64,000 nt of DNA from an uncultured SAR86 cluster bacterium (GTDB lineage Bacteria > Pseudomonadota > Gammaproteobacteria > Magnimaribacterales > Magnimaribacteraceae): the NCBI GenBank assembly GCA_902537425.1, contig CACBBD010000004.1, positions 1-64,000 on the forward strand, given 5' to 3'. The position numbers and the translations under genes were made by a program. Below are positions 26,080-36,403 of the stretch, in pieces (the first letter of the stretch is position 1; each line of letters starts with the position of its first letter). The notes under the pieces are model-generated. The model did not search any database and was not told where the DNA came from. It worked only from the letters and a program-made list of their open reading frames with translations.

Positions 26080-27561
26080 ATGAAAAAAAATCAGCCCGAT
26101 CAAAGGACTCGTCCTGAGCTTCCAAAAGATCCTTTTGGCGACTTTCAATATAGACAAGCATTAGCAGAAGAGATGCTTCCTATGATTGGAAGAATCTATA
26201 GAGACAATGTCCATCTTCTTTTATATGGAAAGCCACTGGTGAACTTATCAGTTTCAGAAATTATGAATGCTCATAGATTTGTAAGAGAAACCGAAAACAA
26301 TGAGATGAGTGAATTTGAAACCTATCAAGTCATTGTAGCTCTTAGTGATCTAGAATTAGGACCGGCTGAAGTTGACATTGGAATTATTGCTGCAGCATAC
26401 CTGTTTGATGATAAGGATCTCTCTATCGAAGATTTCGTAAAAGAATCGGTAAATGATTTGATTGGCACTAAAGGATCAATATTGGAACAAGCGCAGGATG
26501 TTGTTCTTTATGGTTTTGGAAGAATAGGAAGATTGTTAACAAGAATGTTAATTCAAGATTCTGGTGGAGGAGATAATCTAAGGTTGCGAGCAATAGTAGT
26601 TAGAAAAGCTGTCGATGATGACATCATTAAAAGAGCAAATCTAATGAGAACTGATTCTGTTCATGGTCCCTTCAAAGGAACAATTCGTGTTATAGAAGAA
26701 GAGAACAAATTAATCATAAATGGTAATGAAGTAAAAATAATTTATGCCAACGATCCTTCGGAGATTGACTATACTGACTTCGGCATAAATAAAGCTTTAT
26801 TGATTGATAATACTGGAGTCTGGAGAACAAAAGAAGGTTTAAATACTCATTTAAGTTGCAATGGAATTTCTAAGGTACTGCTTACTGCCCCAGCAAAAGA
26901 AGGTATAAAAAACATTGTTCATGGTATAAACAACGAAATTATAGATAATGATGAAATCTTAGGGGCTGCTTCATGTACAACGAATGCTATAGTTCCAACT
27001 TTAAAGGTCCTAAATGATGAGTTTAATATTATCTCAGGTCACATCGAGAGCGTACATTCCTACACTAATGATCAGAATCTAATAGATAATTTCCACAAAA
27101 AAGCTCGAAGAGGAAGGAGTGCAGCCCTTAACATGGTGATTACTGAAACTGGAGCGGGAAAAGCAGTAGGTCAGGTGCTTCCTGAACTTATAGGCAAATT
27201 GACAGCAAATGCTGTAAGAGTTCCTACTCCAAATGTATCTCTCGCAATAATGAATCTTCAACTAGGTAAAGAAACTTCATTAGAAGAGCTCAATAACTTC
27301 CTTAGACAACAGGCGTTTCATTCAGATTTAAAAGAACAGATAGGTTTTACAAATTCTCCAGAAGTTGTTTCTACAGATTTTGTAGGGGATAGGCATGCGG
27401 GCATAATTGATTCAGCTGCGACAATCGTAAATGGAGATAAATGTGTTCTTTACGTTTGGTATGACAATGAGTTTGGATATACCGCACAACTTTTGGGATT
27501 GGCAAAAGAGATGGTCGGATTAACTTATCAACGATATCCAAATTTTAGCGAAACATCCTAG
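26080..27561 (+). CDS. Glyceraldehyde-3-phosphate dehydrogenase, long form
   Basis: NAD(P)-dependent enzyme interconverting glyceraldehyde-3-phosphate and 1,3-bisphosphoglycerate. It has 493 residues, about 150 more than ordinary GapA. A largely helical N-terminal extension of about 130 residues precedes the Rossmann motif VVLYGFGRIGRLLTRML. The catalytic cysteine is in GAASCTTNAIVPTLKVL, with HSYTNDQN, RRGRSAALNMVITETGAGKAV (phosphate binding) and WYDNEFGY following. Long GAPDHs of this kind occur in Pseudomonas and relatives and are often linked to gluconeogenesis. It starts right after the acyl-CoA dehydrogenase stop, an unusual operon partner. Confidence 0.93.
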   Translation: MKKNQPDQRTRPELPKDPFGDFQYRQALAEEMLPMIGRIYRDNVHLLLYGKPLVNLSVSEIMNAHRFVRETENNEMSEFETYQVIVALSDLELGPAEVDIGIIAAAYLFDDKDLSIEDFVKESVNDLIGTKGSILEQAQDVVLYGFGRIGRLLTRMLIQDSGGGDNLRLRAIVVRKAVDDDIIKRANLMRTDSVHGPFKGTIRVIEEENKLIINGNEVKIIYANDPSEIDYTDFGINKALLIDNTGVWRTKEGLNTHLSCNGISKVLLTAPAKEGIKNIVHGINNEIIDNDEILGAASCTTNAIVPTLKVLNDEFNIISGHIESVHSYTNDQNLIDNFHKKARRGRSAALNMVITETGAGKAVGQVLPELIGKLTANAVRVPTPNVSLAIMNLQLGKETSLEELNNFLRQQAFHSDLKEQIGFTNSPEVVSTDFVGDRHAGIIDSAATIVNGDKCVLYVWYDNEFGYTAQLLGLAKEMVGLTYQRYPNFSETS

Positions 27562-27581
27562 TAAATTAGACCTCAGATCAT

Positions 27582-27587
27582 TATAAT
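27582..27587 (+). promoter_or_regulatory. Putative -10 box for the nqr operon
   Basis: TATAAT lies in the 69-bp gap between the GAPDH stop and nqrA, 44 bp before the nqrA ATG. No good -35 is found at 16-18 bp spacing. An AGGGA SD precedes the start. Consensus match only. Confidence 0.35.
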
Positions 27588-27630
27588 ACCTCCGCGCTCT
27601 AGGGTACTTTTCCCATACATCAAATAGGGA

Positions 27631-28983
27631 ATGATTAGAATAAAAAAAGGTTTAGATATACCCATATACGGCTCACCTGCCGAAGATATAGTTGACTCCA
27701 AAAAAAGCAGATCTGTTGCTATTTTGGGGAGCGACTATATAGGCATGAAACCCACTATGTTAGTTGAAGAAGGTGATATTGTAAAAATAGGACAACCTCT
27801 CTTTGAAGATAAGAAAAATCCAGGAGTTATTGTTACATCGCCAGCAGGTGGTAGGGTTGAAGCAATAAACCGTGGAGATAGAAGGGTCTTACAGTCAATT
27901 GTCATAGAAATTTCTCAAGCAGAAGATTCTATTCAGTTTGATAATTTTACAGTCGATACTTTAACAAACTGTTCTTCAGATGTTATCAGAGACCAGCTTA
28001 TAGAGTCTGGAATGTGGACATCCTTTAGAACTAGACCTTACAGCAAGGTTCCAACTGTAAAATCATTACCTGCTAACATATTTATTTCAGCTATTGATAC
28101 TCAACCTTTAAGTCCTAATCCTGAAACAATTATTAACTTGAGTAAAGAAGATTTTGACTTTGGGCTTTTGGTTCTAAAACAATTAGTTGAGTGTCCAATT
28201 CATCTCTCTGTTTCTAATAATTCTTCACTTGAAATACAAGAAGATGACCAACTTAAAAAACATATATTCTCTGGTCCACATCCTGCTGGGCTCGTAGGGA
28301 CTCACATGCATTTTATTTCTCCTGCTTCTTTAACCAATGTTAATTGGACTATTGGTTATCAAGATATTATTGCGATTGGAAAGTTGTTTAAGTCTGGGTA
28401 CATTGATAACGATAGAATAGTTTCTTTGGCTGGACCTCAAGTAAATAGTCCGAGCTACATTAAAACAAGACTTGGAGCTTCTACAGATGAAATAACAGCC
28501 GGAGAACTGACACAGAGAGAAAATAGAATTATTTCAGGATCAATCATATCTGGAAGAGAAGCTATCGGCCCCTTTGCTTATTTAGGGAGATACCATAATC
28601 AAATTTCAGTAATAGCTGAGCCTAATTCCAAAGATAGAGAGTTTATGAACTGGCTCACTCCTGGTCCAAGAAAATTTTCAAAGATGCCAGTATTTCTCTC
28701 TTCCTTATTCCCCAAGAAAGTTTTTAAATTTAAAGCTTTAATGAATGGTTCAGACCGTCCTATAGTGCCAATTGGCTCATATGAAGAAGTTTTACCATTC
28801 AACATGCTGCCAATAATGCTTCTTAGAAACATTGTTTTATTGGATACAGAAAAATTACAAGCATTAGGGGGACTAGAGTTAGATGAAGAAGATCTTTCTT
28901 TATGTAGCTATATTTGCCCAGGAAAATATGATTTTGGCTCTTTATTAAGAGCTGGACTTACCAAAATTGAGGTTGAAGGATAG
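27631..28983 (+). CDS. nqrA: Na+-translocating NADH:quinone reductase subunit A
   Basis: Cytoplasmic-side subunit of the sodium pump, 450 residues. It opens with MIRIKKGLDIPIYGSP and continues with KPTMLVEEGDIVKIGQPLFEDKKNPGV, GRVEAINRGDRRVLQSI, and SGPHPAGLVGTHMHFI, all typical of NqrA. Near the C-terminus DEEDLSLCSYICPGKYDFGSLLR carries the conserved cysteine region. First gene of an eight-gene operon with 0-2 bp gaps or small overlaps. Confidence 0.96.
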   Translation: MIRIKKGLDIPIYGSPAEDIVDSKKSRSVAILGSDYIGMKPTMLVEEGDIVKIGQPLFEDKKNPGVIVTSPAGGRVEAINRGDRRVLQSIVIEISQAEDSIQFDNFTVDTLTNCSSDVIRDQLIESGMWTSFRTRPYSKVPTVKSLPANIFISAIDTQPLSPNPETIINLSKEDFDFGLLVLKQLVECPIHLSVSNNSSLEIQEDDQLKKHIFSGPHPAGLVGTHMHFISPASLTNVNWTIGYQDIIAIGKLFKSGYIDNDRIVSLAGPQVNSPSYIKTRLGASTDEITAGELTQRENRIISGSIISGREAIGPFAYLGRYHNQISVIAEPNSKDREFMNWLTPGPRKFSKMPVFLSSLFPKKVFKFKALMNGSDRPIVPIGSYEEVLPFNMLPIMLLRNIVLLDTEKLQALGGLELDEEDLSLCSYICPGKYDFGSLLRAGLTKIEVEG

Positions 28984-30189
28984 ATGAAACCATTAAGAAA
29001 ATTTCTAGATGGTTTAAAACCTAGGTTCACTAGTGGGGGTTCTTTAGAAAAATACTTTCCCTTATATGATGTTGTTGAGAATCTTTTTTATTCTTCGGAC
29101 AAAAGAACTTTTGGATCTGTTCATGTAAGAGATAGTGTAGATCTACAAAAAGTTATGGTTGTGGTTTGGATGGCTACATTTCCTGCCATGTTCTATGGTA
29201 TGTATAACTTGGGATATCAGTCACTCGCTGCTTTTGAAGAGCTGGGAACTATAAACAAAGATGATTGGCACTTCTTTTTTATAGACATATTTTGCAACTA
29301 TGATCCTAAAAGTATAGTGGACTGTATTTGGTTTGGAGCATGCTATTTCATACCTATTTACCTTGTTACCTTTATAGTAGGAATAGCATGGGAAGTAGTA
29401 TTTGCTATTTTCAGAGGACATGAAATCAATGAAGGTGCTTTTGTAACAACTGTTTTATTCGCATTATGTTGTCCTCCCGATGCTCCCCTGTGGCAAGTGG
29501 CAGTTGGAATAAGTTTTGGTATCGTTGTTGCAAAAGAAATATTCGGAGGCACAGGAAAAAACTTTCTAAATCCCGCTTTAGCTGGAAGAGCATTTCTTTA
29601 TTTTGCCTACCCAGTAGATTGGTCTGGCGATTCTGTTTGGGTTGCAGTTGACGGTTATAGCTCACCAACAATATTAGGAATAGGAGCGCAAGAAGGTCTT
29701 AATGGAATACAGTCTCAATATTCATGGAGCGACGCATTTTTTGGCTCAATACCAGGTTCAATAGGTGAAACTTCAACTTTGTTTATTCTTATAGGTTTGA
29801 TAGTTCTCCTGTATACAAGGATTGCTTCATGGCGGATTATTGCCGGAGTCTTACTAGGAACATTCTTAACATCAGAATTATTTAATTTAATTGGTTCAGA
29901 TAGCAATCCAATGTTTTCATTGCCTTTTCACTGGCACTTAGTAATTGGAGGCTTCGCTTTCGGTCTTACATTTATGGCTGTCGAGCCAGTTTCTGGTTCT
30001 CATACAAATTTAGGTAGATGGTATTACGGAATTTTAATTGGAGTAATGGTGGTATTGATAAGGGTTGTTAATCCAGCTTATCCAGAAGGTATGATGCTGG
30101 CAATTTTATTTGCAAATTTATTTGCGCCACTTATTGATCATTTTGTTCAAGAGAGAAATATCAAACAAAGATTGAGGAGGGCAAACTAA
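28984..30189 (+). CDS. nqrB: Na+-translocating NADH:quinone reductase subunit B
   Basis: Membrane subunit carrying a covalent FMN and riboflavin and involved in Na+ transfer; 401 residues with about ten hydrophobic segments. It begins with [12 protein letters not shown] and contains [53 protein letters not shown] and [18 protein letters not shown], the last holding the threonine expected to bind FMN. The ATG directly follows the nqrA stop. Confidence 0.96.
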   Translation: MKPLRKFLDGLKPRFTSGGSLEKYFPLYDVVENLFYSSDKRTFGSVHVRDSVDLQKVMVVVWMATFPAMFYGMYNLGYQSLAAFEELGTINKDDWHFFFIDIFCNYDPKSIVDCIWFGACYFIPIYLVTFIVGIAWEVVFAIFRGHEINEGAFVTTVLFALCCPPDAPLWQVAVGISFGIVVAKEIFGGTGKNFLNPALAGRAFLYFAYPVDWSGDSVWVAVDGYSSPTILGIGAQEGLNGIQSQYSWSDAFFGSIPGSIGETSTLFILIGLIVLLYTRIASWRIIAGVLLGTFLTSELFNLIGSDSNPMFSLPFHWHLVIGGFAFGLTFMAVEPVSGSHTNLGRWYYGILIGVMVVLIRVVNPAYPEGMMLAILFANLFAPLIDHFVQERNIKQRLRRAN

Positions 30190-30971
30190 TGAACAATAAC
30201 GATACAATCAGAAAAACTCTTATTGTTGCTGTCTCACTATGCCTTGTTTGTTCTGCTTTAATTTCTTTTTCAGCCGTTGAACTTAGAGATCTTCAAGAAG
30301 CTAACAAGACACTTGATAAACAAAGTAAGATACTTTCTGCTGCTGGTTTGCTTGACGATGAAACTGATGTAACTGAGCTCTTTCAGTCTATAGAAGCACG
30401 AATAGTTAATCTAGAAACTGGTGAGTTTGATTCTGAAATTAGTTTAACTGAATATGAAGAAAGTGCATTTTCTAGAAATCCAGCTACTTCTATTGAACTG
30501 ACCTCTGAAAATGATATTGCACTTCTAAAAAGACGTGAAAATTTCCAAACAGTTTATCTTCACTATAATGTAGATTCTTTAAACGCAGTTATTTTGCCTG
30601 TAAGAGGCTATGGATTATGGGGAACAATGAAGGGCTACCTAGCTCTTGAACCAGATCTTAAAACAATTATTGGATTAGAGTTCTTTGATCACAAAGAAAC
30701 GCCTGGTCTTGGTGGTGAGATAGATAATCCTAAGTGGAAATCTATATGGAAGGGAAAAGAAGTTTATTCTGATTCCGGAGATATCCTTATTTCTGTAATA
30801 AAAGGTTCCGTTGATAAAAGTAGTACTCTTGCAAAATATCAAGTAGATGGTTTATCTGGTGCAACCATTACAAGTAACGGAGTTACAAATTTACTTTCTT
30901 TTTGGCTTGGTGATATGGGTTACGGGCCTCTAATAGACCGACTAAAGCAGAGTGAGGTTAAAGATGTCTAA
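30189..30971 (+). CDS. nqrC: Na+-translocating NADH:quinone reductase subunit C
   Basis: Periplasm-facing subunit with one N-terminal membrane helix ([18 protein letters not shown]) and a covalent FMN. It has 260 residues. The FMN attachment motif is in [56 protein letters not shown], read in parts, is the conserved FMN-domain core. It overlaps nqrB by 1 bp and nqrD by 8 bp. Confidence 0.96.
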   Translation: MNNNDTIRKTLIVAVSLCLVCSALISFSAVELRDLQEANKTLDKQSKILSAAGLLDDETDVTELFQSIEARIVNLETGEFDSEISLTEYEESAFSRNPATSIELTSENDIALLKRRENFQTVYLHYNVDSLNAVILPVRGYGLWGTMKGYLALEPDLKTIIGLEFFDHKETPGLGGEIDNPKWKSIWKGKEVYSDSGDILISVIKGSVDKSSTLAKYQVDGLSGATITSNGVTNLLSFWLGDMGYGPLIDRLKQSEVKDV

Positions 30972-31632
30972 AGCAAAAGAAGTTTTACTCAATCCTATCT
31001 TTAATGACAATCCTATTGCATTGCAAATCTTAGGCATTTGTTCTGCTCTTGCTGTAACGGGTAACCTCTACATCACATTAATAATGTGTGTTGCTCTAAC
31101 AACTGTTGTAACCTTATCTAACCTTTTTGTATCTCTAATAAGAAATCATATCCCAACAAATATTAGAATCATTGTACAGATATCTATAATAGCTACACTC
31201 GTCATGCTTGTAGATGAAGTCCTTCAAGCTTTCGATTATGAGAGTAGTAAGACATTGTCTGTATTTGTTGGTTTGATCGTTACTAATTGTATAGTTATGG
31301 GTAGAGCAGAAGCCTTTGCTATGAAGAATGGACCATTGATGAGTGCAATTGATGGTTTTGGTAATGGACTTGGTTACAGTGTCATCTTAATTGTTATTGC
31401 TATCATAAGAGAATTCGTGGGCGCTGGAACATTCTATGGAATCGAAATAATGCCTCTGACAACCAATGGTGGATGGTATCTTGCAAACAACTTTTTCTTA
31501 ACTCCAGCAAGTTCTTTTTTCATTATAGGATTTACTATATGGGCACTCAGACAATGGAAAACAGAACAAATAGAAGAGCCAGAATTTAAGATATCTAAAA
31601 ATAGTCTTGAAGGTGAAAAGGGAGCAGCTTAA
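30964..31632 (+). CDS. nqrD: Na+-translocating NADH:quinone reductase subunit D
   Basis: Integral membrane subunit with about six helices, 222 residues from the ATG at 30964 ([13 protein letters not shown]). I prefer this to the GTG at 30952 in the ORF track because AGTGAGG just upstream of 30964 acts as SD and NqrD proteins begin at this point. [16 protein letters not shown] and [20 protein letters not shown] are conserved, each half carrying one of the cysteines that coordinate an intramembrane iron centre with NqrE. Confidence 0.96.
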   Translation: MSKAKEVLLNPIFNDNPIALQILGICSALAVTGNLYITLIMCVALTTVVTLSNLFVSLIRNHIPTNIRIIVQISIIATLVMLVDEVLQAFDYESSKTLSVFVGLIVTNCIVMGRAEAFAMKNGPLMSAIDGFGNGLGYSVILIVIAIIREFVGAGTFYGIEIMPLTTNGGWYLANNFFLTPASSFFIIGFTIWALRQWKTEQIEEPEFKISKNSLEGEKGAA

Positions 31633-32231
31633 TGCTAGAAGCATATCTTAGTATTTTTATTAAAGCTGTCTTCATTGAGAATATAGCAATCAACTTTTTT
31701 CTTGGCATGTGTACTTTTCTTGCCATTTCTAAAAGAATCCAACCTGCGATTGGTTTGGGAATTGCTGTTATTGTCGTACTGGGACTTGCAGTGCCGATAA
31801 ATAATCTAATTTTTAATTATTTCTTAAAAGCAGATGCACTCTTTCCCGGGTCAGATTTACATTTCGTAGGACTCATATGTTACATAGGAATTATTGCGGC
31901 TTTAGTACAAATACTAGAAATGTTTTTAGATCGTTATATACCAGCTCTTTATAACGCACTCGGTGTATTTTTGCCGTTGATCACAGTTAACTGTGCAATT
32001 CTAGGTGGAGTACTTTTTTCTATTGAAAGAAACTTAGAATTTACTGAAAGCATAGTTTATGGACTAGGAGCTGGAACTGGTTGGGCTCTTGCTATTGTAG
32101 CTTTAGCAGGGATAACAGAGAGGTTAAAATATGCCGATATACCTGAAGGTCTTCAGGGGTTAGGTATAACTTTCATAACAGTAGGATTAATGTGTTTCGG
32201 TTTTTTATCATTCGGAGGAATATCTTTATAA
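31632..32231 (+). CDS. nqrE: Na+-translocating NADH:quinone reductase subunit E
   Basis: Integral membrane subunit, inverted-topology paralogue of NqrD, 199 residues. It contains [22 protein letters not shown] and [16 protein letters not shown], the two conserved cysteine-bearing helices that complete the iron site with NqrD. The tail [23 protein letters not shown] is typical. It overlaps nqrD by 1 bp. Confidence 0.96.
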   Translation: MLEAYLSIFIKAVFIENIAINFFLGMCTFLAISKRIQPAIGLGIAVIVVLGLAVPINNLIFNYFLKADALFPGSDLHFVGLICYIGIIAALVQILEMFLDRYIPALYNALGVFLPLITVNCAILGGVLFSIERNLEFTESIVYGLGAGTGWALAIVALAGITERLKYADIPEGLQGLGITFITVGLMCFGFLSFGGISL

Positions 32232-32232
32232 A

Positions 32233-33465
32233 ATGAACTTTATTCAAAATGAAATCGTGCTAGGAGTTTTAGTTTTTACAATTGCAGTCAATTTGATGGT
32301 TTTTATAATTCTTGGCGCAAGGAAGCTTTTAGTTTCTTCAGGTAATATCAGTATTTCTATGAACGATGCTGCGAAATCAATTGAGGTAGAGGCTGGAGGA
32401 AAATTGCTGCAAACTTTAGCTGCGCAGAATTTATTCTTATCATCTGCCTGTGGTGGAGGCGGAACTTGTGCTCAATGTAAATGTAAGGTTATAAGTGGTG
32501 GAGGATCTATTCTTCCAACTGAAGAATCTCATTTTACTAATAAAGAAAAAAAGGAAGGTTGGAGGCTATCTTGCCAAGTTCCTGTGAAAGACGATATGGA
32601 AATAGTAGTACCAGACGAAGTCTTTGGTGCTAGGAAATGGGAATGTGAAGTTATTTCAAATAAAAATGTTGCGACTTTTATTAAAGAACTTGTTCTCAAA
32701 TTACCTGAAGGAGAAGAAGTTGCTTTTAAAGCTGGCGGTTATGTTCAAATGGAAATTCCTCCATATGAATTAGATTACAAATCTTTTGATATTGAAGAAG
32801 AATATCATGGAGATTGGGATAGATTTGGTGTTTGGGAGAACTCCTCAAAGACACTTGAACCAGTCATTAGAGCTTACTCTATGGCCAATTATCCAAATGA
32901 AAAAGGAATAATGAAATTCAATATCAGAATTGCTTCACCTCCTCCTGGTACAGATTTTCCTGCAGGTGAAATGAGTTCTTATATTTTTAATTTAAAACAA
33001 GGCGATACTCTCACTATTTTTGGACCTTTTGGGGAATTTTTTGCGGAAGAGACTGACGCAGAGATGGTGTTTATTGGTGGCGGTGCAGGTATGGCGCCAA
33101 TGAGATCTCATATTTTTGATCAATTACTGAGATTAAACTCTAAACGCAAAATCACTTTCTTTTACGGAGCTAGAAGCTTAACAGAAATGTTCTACACAGA
33201 TGAATATGACAAATTAGCAGAAGAACATGATAATTTTGAATGGCATGTAGCCTTATCTGATCCTTTACCTGAAGACAATTGGGAAGGGCATACAGGCTTC
33301 ATCCATCAAGTCATTCATGATCAATATCTAAAGGATCATCCTTCACCAGAAGATTGTGAATATTATATGTGTGGTCCGCCTCCAATGATGGCTGCATGTT
33401 TTGATATGTTAGATAGCTTGGGCGTGGAGCCAGAAGCAATTAAATTTGATGATTTTGGAAGCTAA
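32233..33465 (+). CDS. nqrF: Na+-translocating NADH:quinone reductase subunit F
   Basis: NADH-oxidising subunit of 410 residues: an N-terminal membrane anchor, a 2Fe-2S ferredoxin domain with [16 protein letters not shown] from about residue 70 and a fourth cysteine in WRLSCQVPV, then a ferredoxin reductase domain with RAYSMANYP for [17 protein letters not shown] for NADH and a terminal [19 protein letters not shown]. The final FDDFGS is family-typical. Confidence 0.97.
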   Translation: MNFIQNEIVLGVLVFTIAVNLMVFIILGARKLLVSSGNISISMNDAAKSIEVEAGGKLLQTLAAQNLFLSSACGGGGTCAQCKCKVISGGGSILPTEESHFTNKEKKEGWRLSCQVPVKDDMEIVVPDEVFGARKWECEVISNKNVATFIKELVLKLPEGEEVAFKAGGYVQMEIPPYELDYKSFDIEEEYHGDWDRFGVWENSSKTLEPVIRAYSMANYPNEKGIMKFNIRIASPPPGTDFPAGEMSSYIFNLKQGDTLTIFGPFGEFFAEETDAEMVFIGGGAGMAPMRSHIFDQLLRLNSKRKITFFYGARSLTEMFYTDEYDKLAEEHDNFEWHVALSDPLPEDNWEGHTGFIHQVIHDQYLKDHPSPEDCEYYMCGPPPMMAACFDMLDSLGVEPEAIKFDDFGS

Positions 33466-34482
33466 TTGAATCAAAGCATTTTTTTATCTTCTTTAGCTCT
33501 TGTTTTTGTCATATTCTTAATCTTCAAGAATGATGATATAGCTGAGACTCAGATTTTTAAAGGCAGTATCATGGGTACTGGCTATAGCATTTCAATTCAA
33601 TCTGAAGTTTCAAGTCAAAATACACACTTTAAAGCATTCAACATCCTTCAAAAAGTTAACCAGGAAATGTCTACATATCTAGACGATTCTTTGATTTCAA
33701 AAGTAAATAAAGCTGAAGTTGGCATATGGATAACAGTTACTCAAGATTTTATAGAAGTTTTAGATTATGCCTTAGCTTTATGTAAAGAGACTCAAGGTAT
33801 CTATGACGTTTCTATTGGCAAATTAGTTAATCTGTGGGGGTTTGGTCCTGATGAAGTTTATGAAGAACCTTCTGAGGAAGAGGTATCTTATTTATCGTCT
33901 CAAGTTGGTTGTGGTTCAGTTATTCTAGACTCCTCAAACCTTTTAGTTAAAAAAGTTAAAGATATTGAATTAGATTTCTCATCAATAGCGAAGGGTTTTG
34001 CTATTGACAAGGTATATGATTTTTTAGATGAGCAGCAGAACATCAAAAGCTTTTTTATTGAGATAGGAGGAGAGATTCGATCCACTTCTTTAAAATCCAA
34101 TGATCAGCCCTGGAAAGCTGGAATAGTAAATCCATCAGATCAAGACAAGATCATATATACTTTTTTGTCTTCTAGTTTTGATTCTTTTGCCTTGGCAACT
34201 TCAGGGGATTATAGAAATTCAAGAATCCTTGATGAAAAAGAATTTAGTCACACCATGAATACTTTTTCTGGGGTTCCATCTAGTTTTTCAAAAAAATCTG
34301 TAACTGTTATTTCCGAAAACGCAATGAAAGCTGATGCGCTTGCAACAGCTCTCAATGCCATGAAATTAGAACAGGCTATTAATTATTCTAATAAGGAAGG
34401 AATAAAAGCCCTTTTTATTACAGAAATTGAAGGTCAAACTAAATTACTATTTTCTGACGACCTTGAACAAGTTAAAATATAA
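33466..34482 (+). CDS. apbE: FAD:protein FMN transferase ApbE
   Basis: Periplasmic flavin transferase that attaches FMN to NqrB and NqrC. It has 338 residues. The start is TTG directly after the nqrF stop, supported by GGAAG 5 nt upstream. The N-terminal hydrophobic segment (IFLSSLALVFVIFLIFK) works as a signal or anchor and has no lipobox cysteine. Conserved parts are KGSIMGTGYSI, KLVNLWGFGP, LDFSSIAKGFAIDKV, FIEIGGEIR and the metal-binding SENAMKADALATALNAM. Its place in the nqr operon fits the maturation role. Confidence 0.94.
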   Translation: MNQSIFLSSLALVFVIFLIFKNDDIAETQIFKGSIMGTGYSISIQSEVSSQNTHFKAFNILQKVNQEMSTYLDDSLISKVNKAEVGIWITVTQDFIEVLDYALALCKETQGIYDVSIGKLVNLWGFGPDEVYEEPSEEEVSYLSSQVGCGSVILDSSNLLVKKVKDIELDFSSIAKGFAIDKVYDFLDEQQNIKSFFIEIGGEIRSTSLKSNDQPWKAGIVNPSDQDKIIYTFLSSSFDSFALATSGDYRNSRILDEKEFSHTMNTFSGVPSSFSKKSVTVISENAMKADALATALNAMKLEQAINYSNKEGIKALFITEIEGQTKLLFSDDLEQVKI

Positions 34483-34484
34483 CT

Positions 34485-34661
34485 ATGTTGGAAATGCTCT
34501 TAATCTTTTTTGTTTTAATGTCTATTATCGGTATTATGTCAGTGGGTGTTCTCTTTGGAAAAAAACCTATAACCGGCTCTTGTGGAGGGCTAGCTGGTTT
34601 AGAACCAGGAAGAGAATGTGAGTTGTGTGGAGGAAATCCATCTAAATGCATAGAACAATAA
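34485..34661 (+). CDS. nqrM: Na+-NQR maturation protein NqrM
   Basis: A 58-residue ORF not in the track in this frame; the 64-aa ORF at 34427-34621 is a shadow of it. One hydrophobic helix (MLLIFFVLMSIIGIMSVGVLF) is followed by GSCGGLAG and CELCGGNPSKC, matching the four-cysteine pattern of NqrM (formerly DUF539), which supplies iron to the NqrD/E centre. It begins 2 bp after apbE and is directly followed by a strong terminator, so it closes the operon. Confidence 0.92.
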   Translation: MLEMLLIFFVLMSIIGIMSVGVLFGKKPITGSCGGLAGLEPGRECELCGGNPSKCIEQ

Positions 34662-34689
34662 AAAAGGGAGCCAAAGCTCCCTTTTTTAT
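34660..34689. terminator. Bidirectional intrinsic terminator between nqrM and aceA
   Basis: AAAAAAGGGAGC-CAAA-GCTCCCTTTTTT: a 6-bp GC-rich stem extended by A-T pairs, with T runs on both strands. It ends the nqr operon rightward and the aceA transcript leftward. Confidence 0.9.
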
Positions 34690-34698
34690 GAAAGTTAA

Positions 34699-36279
34699 TT
34701 AGAACTGATTCATAGTATTATCTTCACCTGAAGCCTTCAGAGCTGCCTCTCCAGCAAAATATTCTTTGTGATCATCTCCCATATCTGATCCAGCCATATT
34801 TTGATGTTTAACGCATGCAATGCCTTCACGTATTTCTTTTCTTTGAACACCTTTTACATAGCCAAGCATACCCTCTTCACCAAAATATTCTTTTGCAAGA
34901 TTATCAGTGGATAAAGCTGCAGTGTGGTAAGTGGGGAGGGTGATTAGATGATGGAAAATACCAGCTTGCTTCGCAGCATCCGCTTGAAATGTTCTTATTT
35001 TTTCATCAGCCTCTAGACCAAGTTCACTTGTGTCATATTTTTCATCCATTAGATTATCTCTGTCATAATCAGAAGTATCTTTTCCAGCCTTCTCCATTGC
35101 ATCAAAAACTTGCTGTCTAAAATTTAATGTCCAATTAAAGGAAGGACTATTGTTGTAAACAAGTTTTGCATTTGGAATAACTTTTCTAATTTCATCCATC
35201 ATTGCACCAATTTGACCAATGTGAGGTTTTTCTGTCTCTATCCAAATAAGATCTGCACCATTTTGAAGGCTGGTAACTGAATCTAAAATACATCTCGCCT
35301 CACCGGTGCCCTCCATAAATCTATATAGATTGCTTGGAAGCCTTCTAGGTCTAACAACTCTTCCATGATAGTTGATGAGAACATCACCGTGTTTCATTTG
35401 ATCCTCAGAAACCACTTCTAAATCTAGAAAAGAATTATATTGATCCCCAAGATCTCCTACTTCATGAGTAATTGCTATTTGCTTTGTCAAACCAGCCCCT
35501 AAAGAGTCAGTTCTTGCAACTATCACTCCGTCATCGACTCCCAACTCTAAAAAAGCATAGCGAACTGCATTTATTTTAGCCAAGAAATCTGCATGGGGGA
35601 CTGTCACTTTACCATCTTGGTGTCCGCATTGTTTTTCGTCAGAAACTTGATTTTCAATTTGAATACAACAGGCTCCGGCTTCAATCATTTGTTTAGCCAT
35701 TAGATAAGTGGCTTCTTCATTTCCAAAACCGGCATCAATATCTGCAATAATTGGAACAATGTGTGTTTGGAAGTTATCTATTTTATTTTGTATATCTGCT
35801 TTAGCGTCTTCTTCAGCCTCGTCTAATTGTCTAAATAAGTCTCCAAGTTCTCTAGCATCTGCTTGTTTTAAAAAGGTATAAAGTTCGTTTATCAAAGATG
35901 CGACTGTTGTTTTTTCGTGCATGGACTGGTCTGGAAGAGGTCCAAACTCAGATCTCAAGGCAGCAACCATCCAGCCAGACAGATATAAATACTTTTTATC
36001 TGTATTTCCAAAATGTTTCTTTATTGAAATAAGTTTTTGCTGTCCAATAAATCCATGCCAACAGCCTAAAGATTGTGTATAAGCTTCTGGATTAGCATCA
36101 TACTCATCCATATCCTTTCTCATTATGGCCGCAGTGTACCTGGCTATATCAAGACCTGATTGAAACTGATTTTGAAGTTTCATTCTTGCTGCACTTTCAG
36201 GTTCAATGTTTACATTGGAAGCATTACCTTTGTTTTTTAGATCGGTAAGTTCTTGTATTAAATCTTTATAAGACGCCAT
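34699..36279 (-). CDS. aceA: Isocitrate lyase, Pseudomonas type
   Basis: Cleaves isocitrate to glyoxylate and succinate, the entry to the glyoxylate shunt. It has 526 residues, the long form seen in Pseudomonas (about 531) rather than the 434-residue E. coli form. The catalytic cysteine motif is KQCGHQDGKV near residue 216. Metal and substrate residues lie in VPIIADIDAGFGNEEATY and ARTDSLGAGLTKQIAI, and VYNNSPSFNWTLNFRQQVF follows. The C-terminus ends in DNTMNQF. Monocistronic between terminators. With icd in this window it defines the isocitrate branch point; malate synthase is not in the window. Confidence 0.96.
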   Translation of the reverse strand: MASYKDLIQELTDLKNKGNASNVNIEPESAARMKLQNQFQSGLDIARYTAAIMRKDMDEYDANPEAYTQSLGCWHGFIGQQKLISIKKHFGNTDKKYLYLSGWMVAALRSEFGPLPDQSMHEKTTVASLINELYTFLKQADARELGDLFRQLDEAEEDAKADIQNKIDNFQTHIVPIIADIDAGFGNEEATYLMAKQMIEAGACCIQIENQVSDEKQCGHQDGKVTVPHADFLAKINAVRYAFLELGVDDGVIVARTDSLGAGLTKQIAITHEVGDLGDQYNSFLDLEVVSEDQMKHGDVLINYHGRVVRPRRLPSNLYRFMEGTGEARCILDSVTSLQNGADLIWIETEKPHIGQIGAMMDEIRKVIPNAKLVYNNSPSFNWTLNFRQQVFDAMEKAGKDTSDYDRDNLMDEKYDTSELGLEADEKIRTFQADAAKQAGIFHHLITLPTYHTAALSTDNLAKEYFGEEGMLGYVKGVQRKEIREGIACVKHQNMAGSDMGDDHKEYFAGEAALKASGEDNTMNQF

Positions 36280-36403
36280 TTTTCTCCCTTTTTCGTTATT
36301 TGAATTGACTATTATTGCCTAAAACTATTTCATCAAAACAAAATGAAATCTAGCTTTGAGGAGGCGTAAGTTTAACCAGATATTGTTATAAATCAACTAA
36401 CTT

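Noticed and set aside
29358-29671. Overlapping minus-strand ORFs within nqrB
   Set aside because: Antisense to a conserved membrane protein, no start signals, biased composition typical of shadows.
34427-34621. 64-aa ORF overlapping apbE and nqrM
   Set aside because: Shadow frame; the correct small gene here is nqrM (34485-34661), which has the conserved cysteine pattern.
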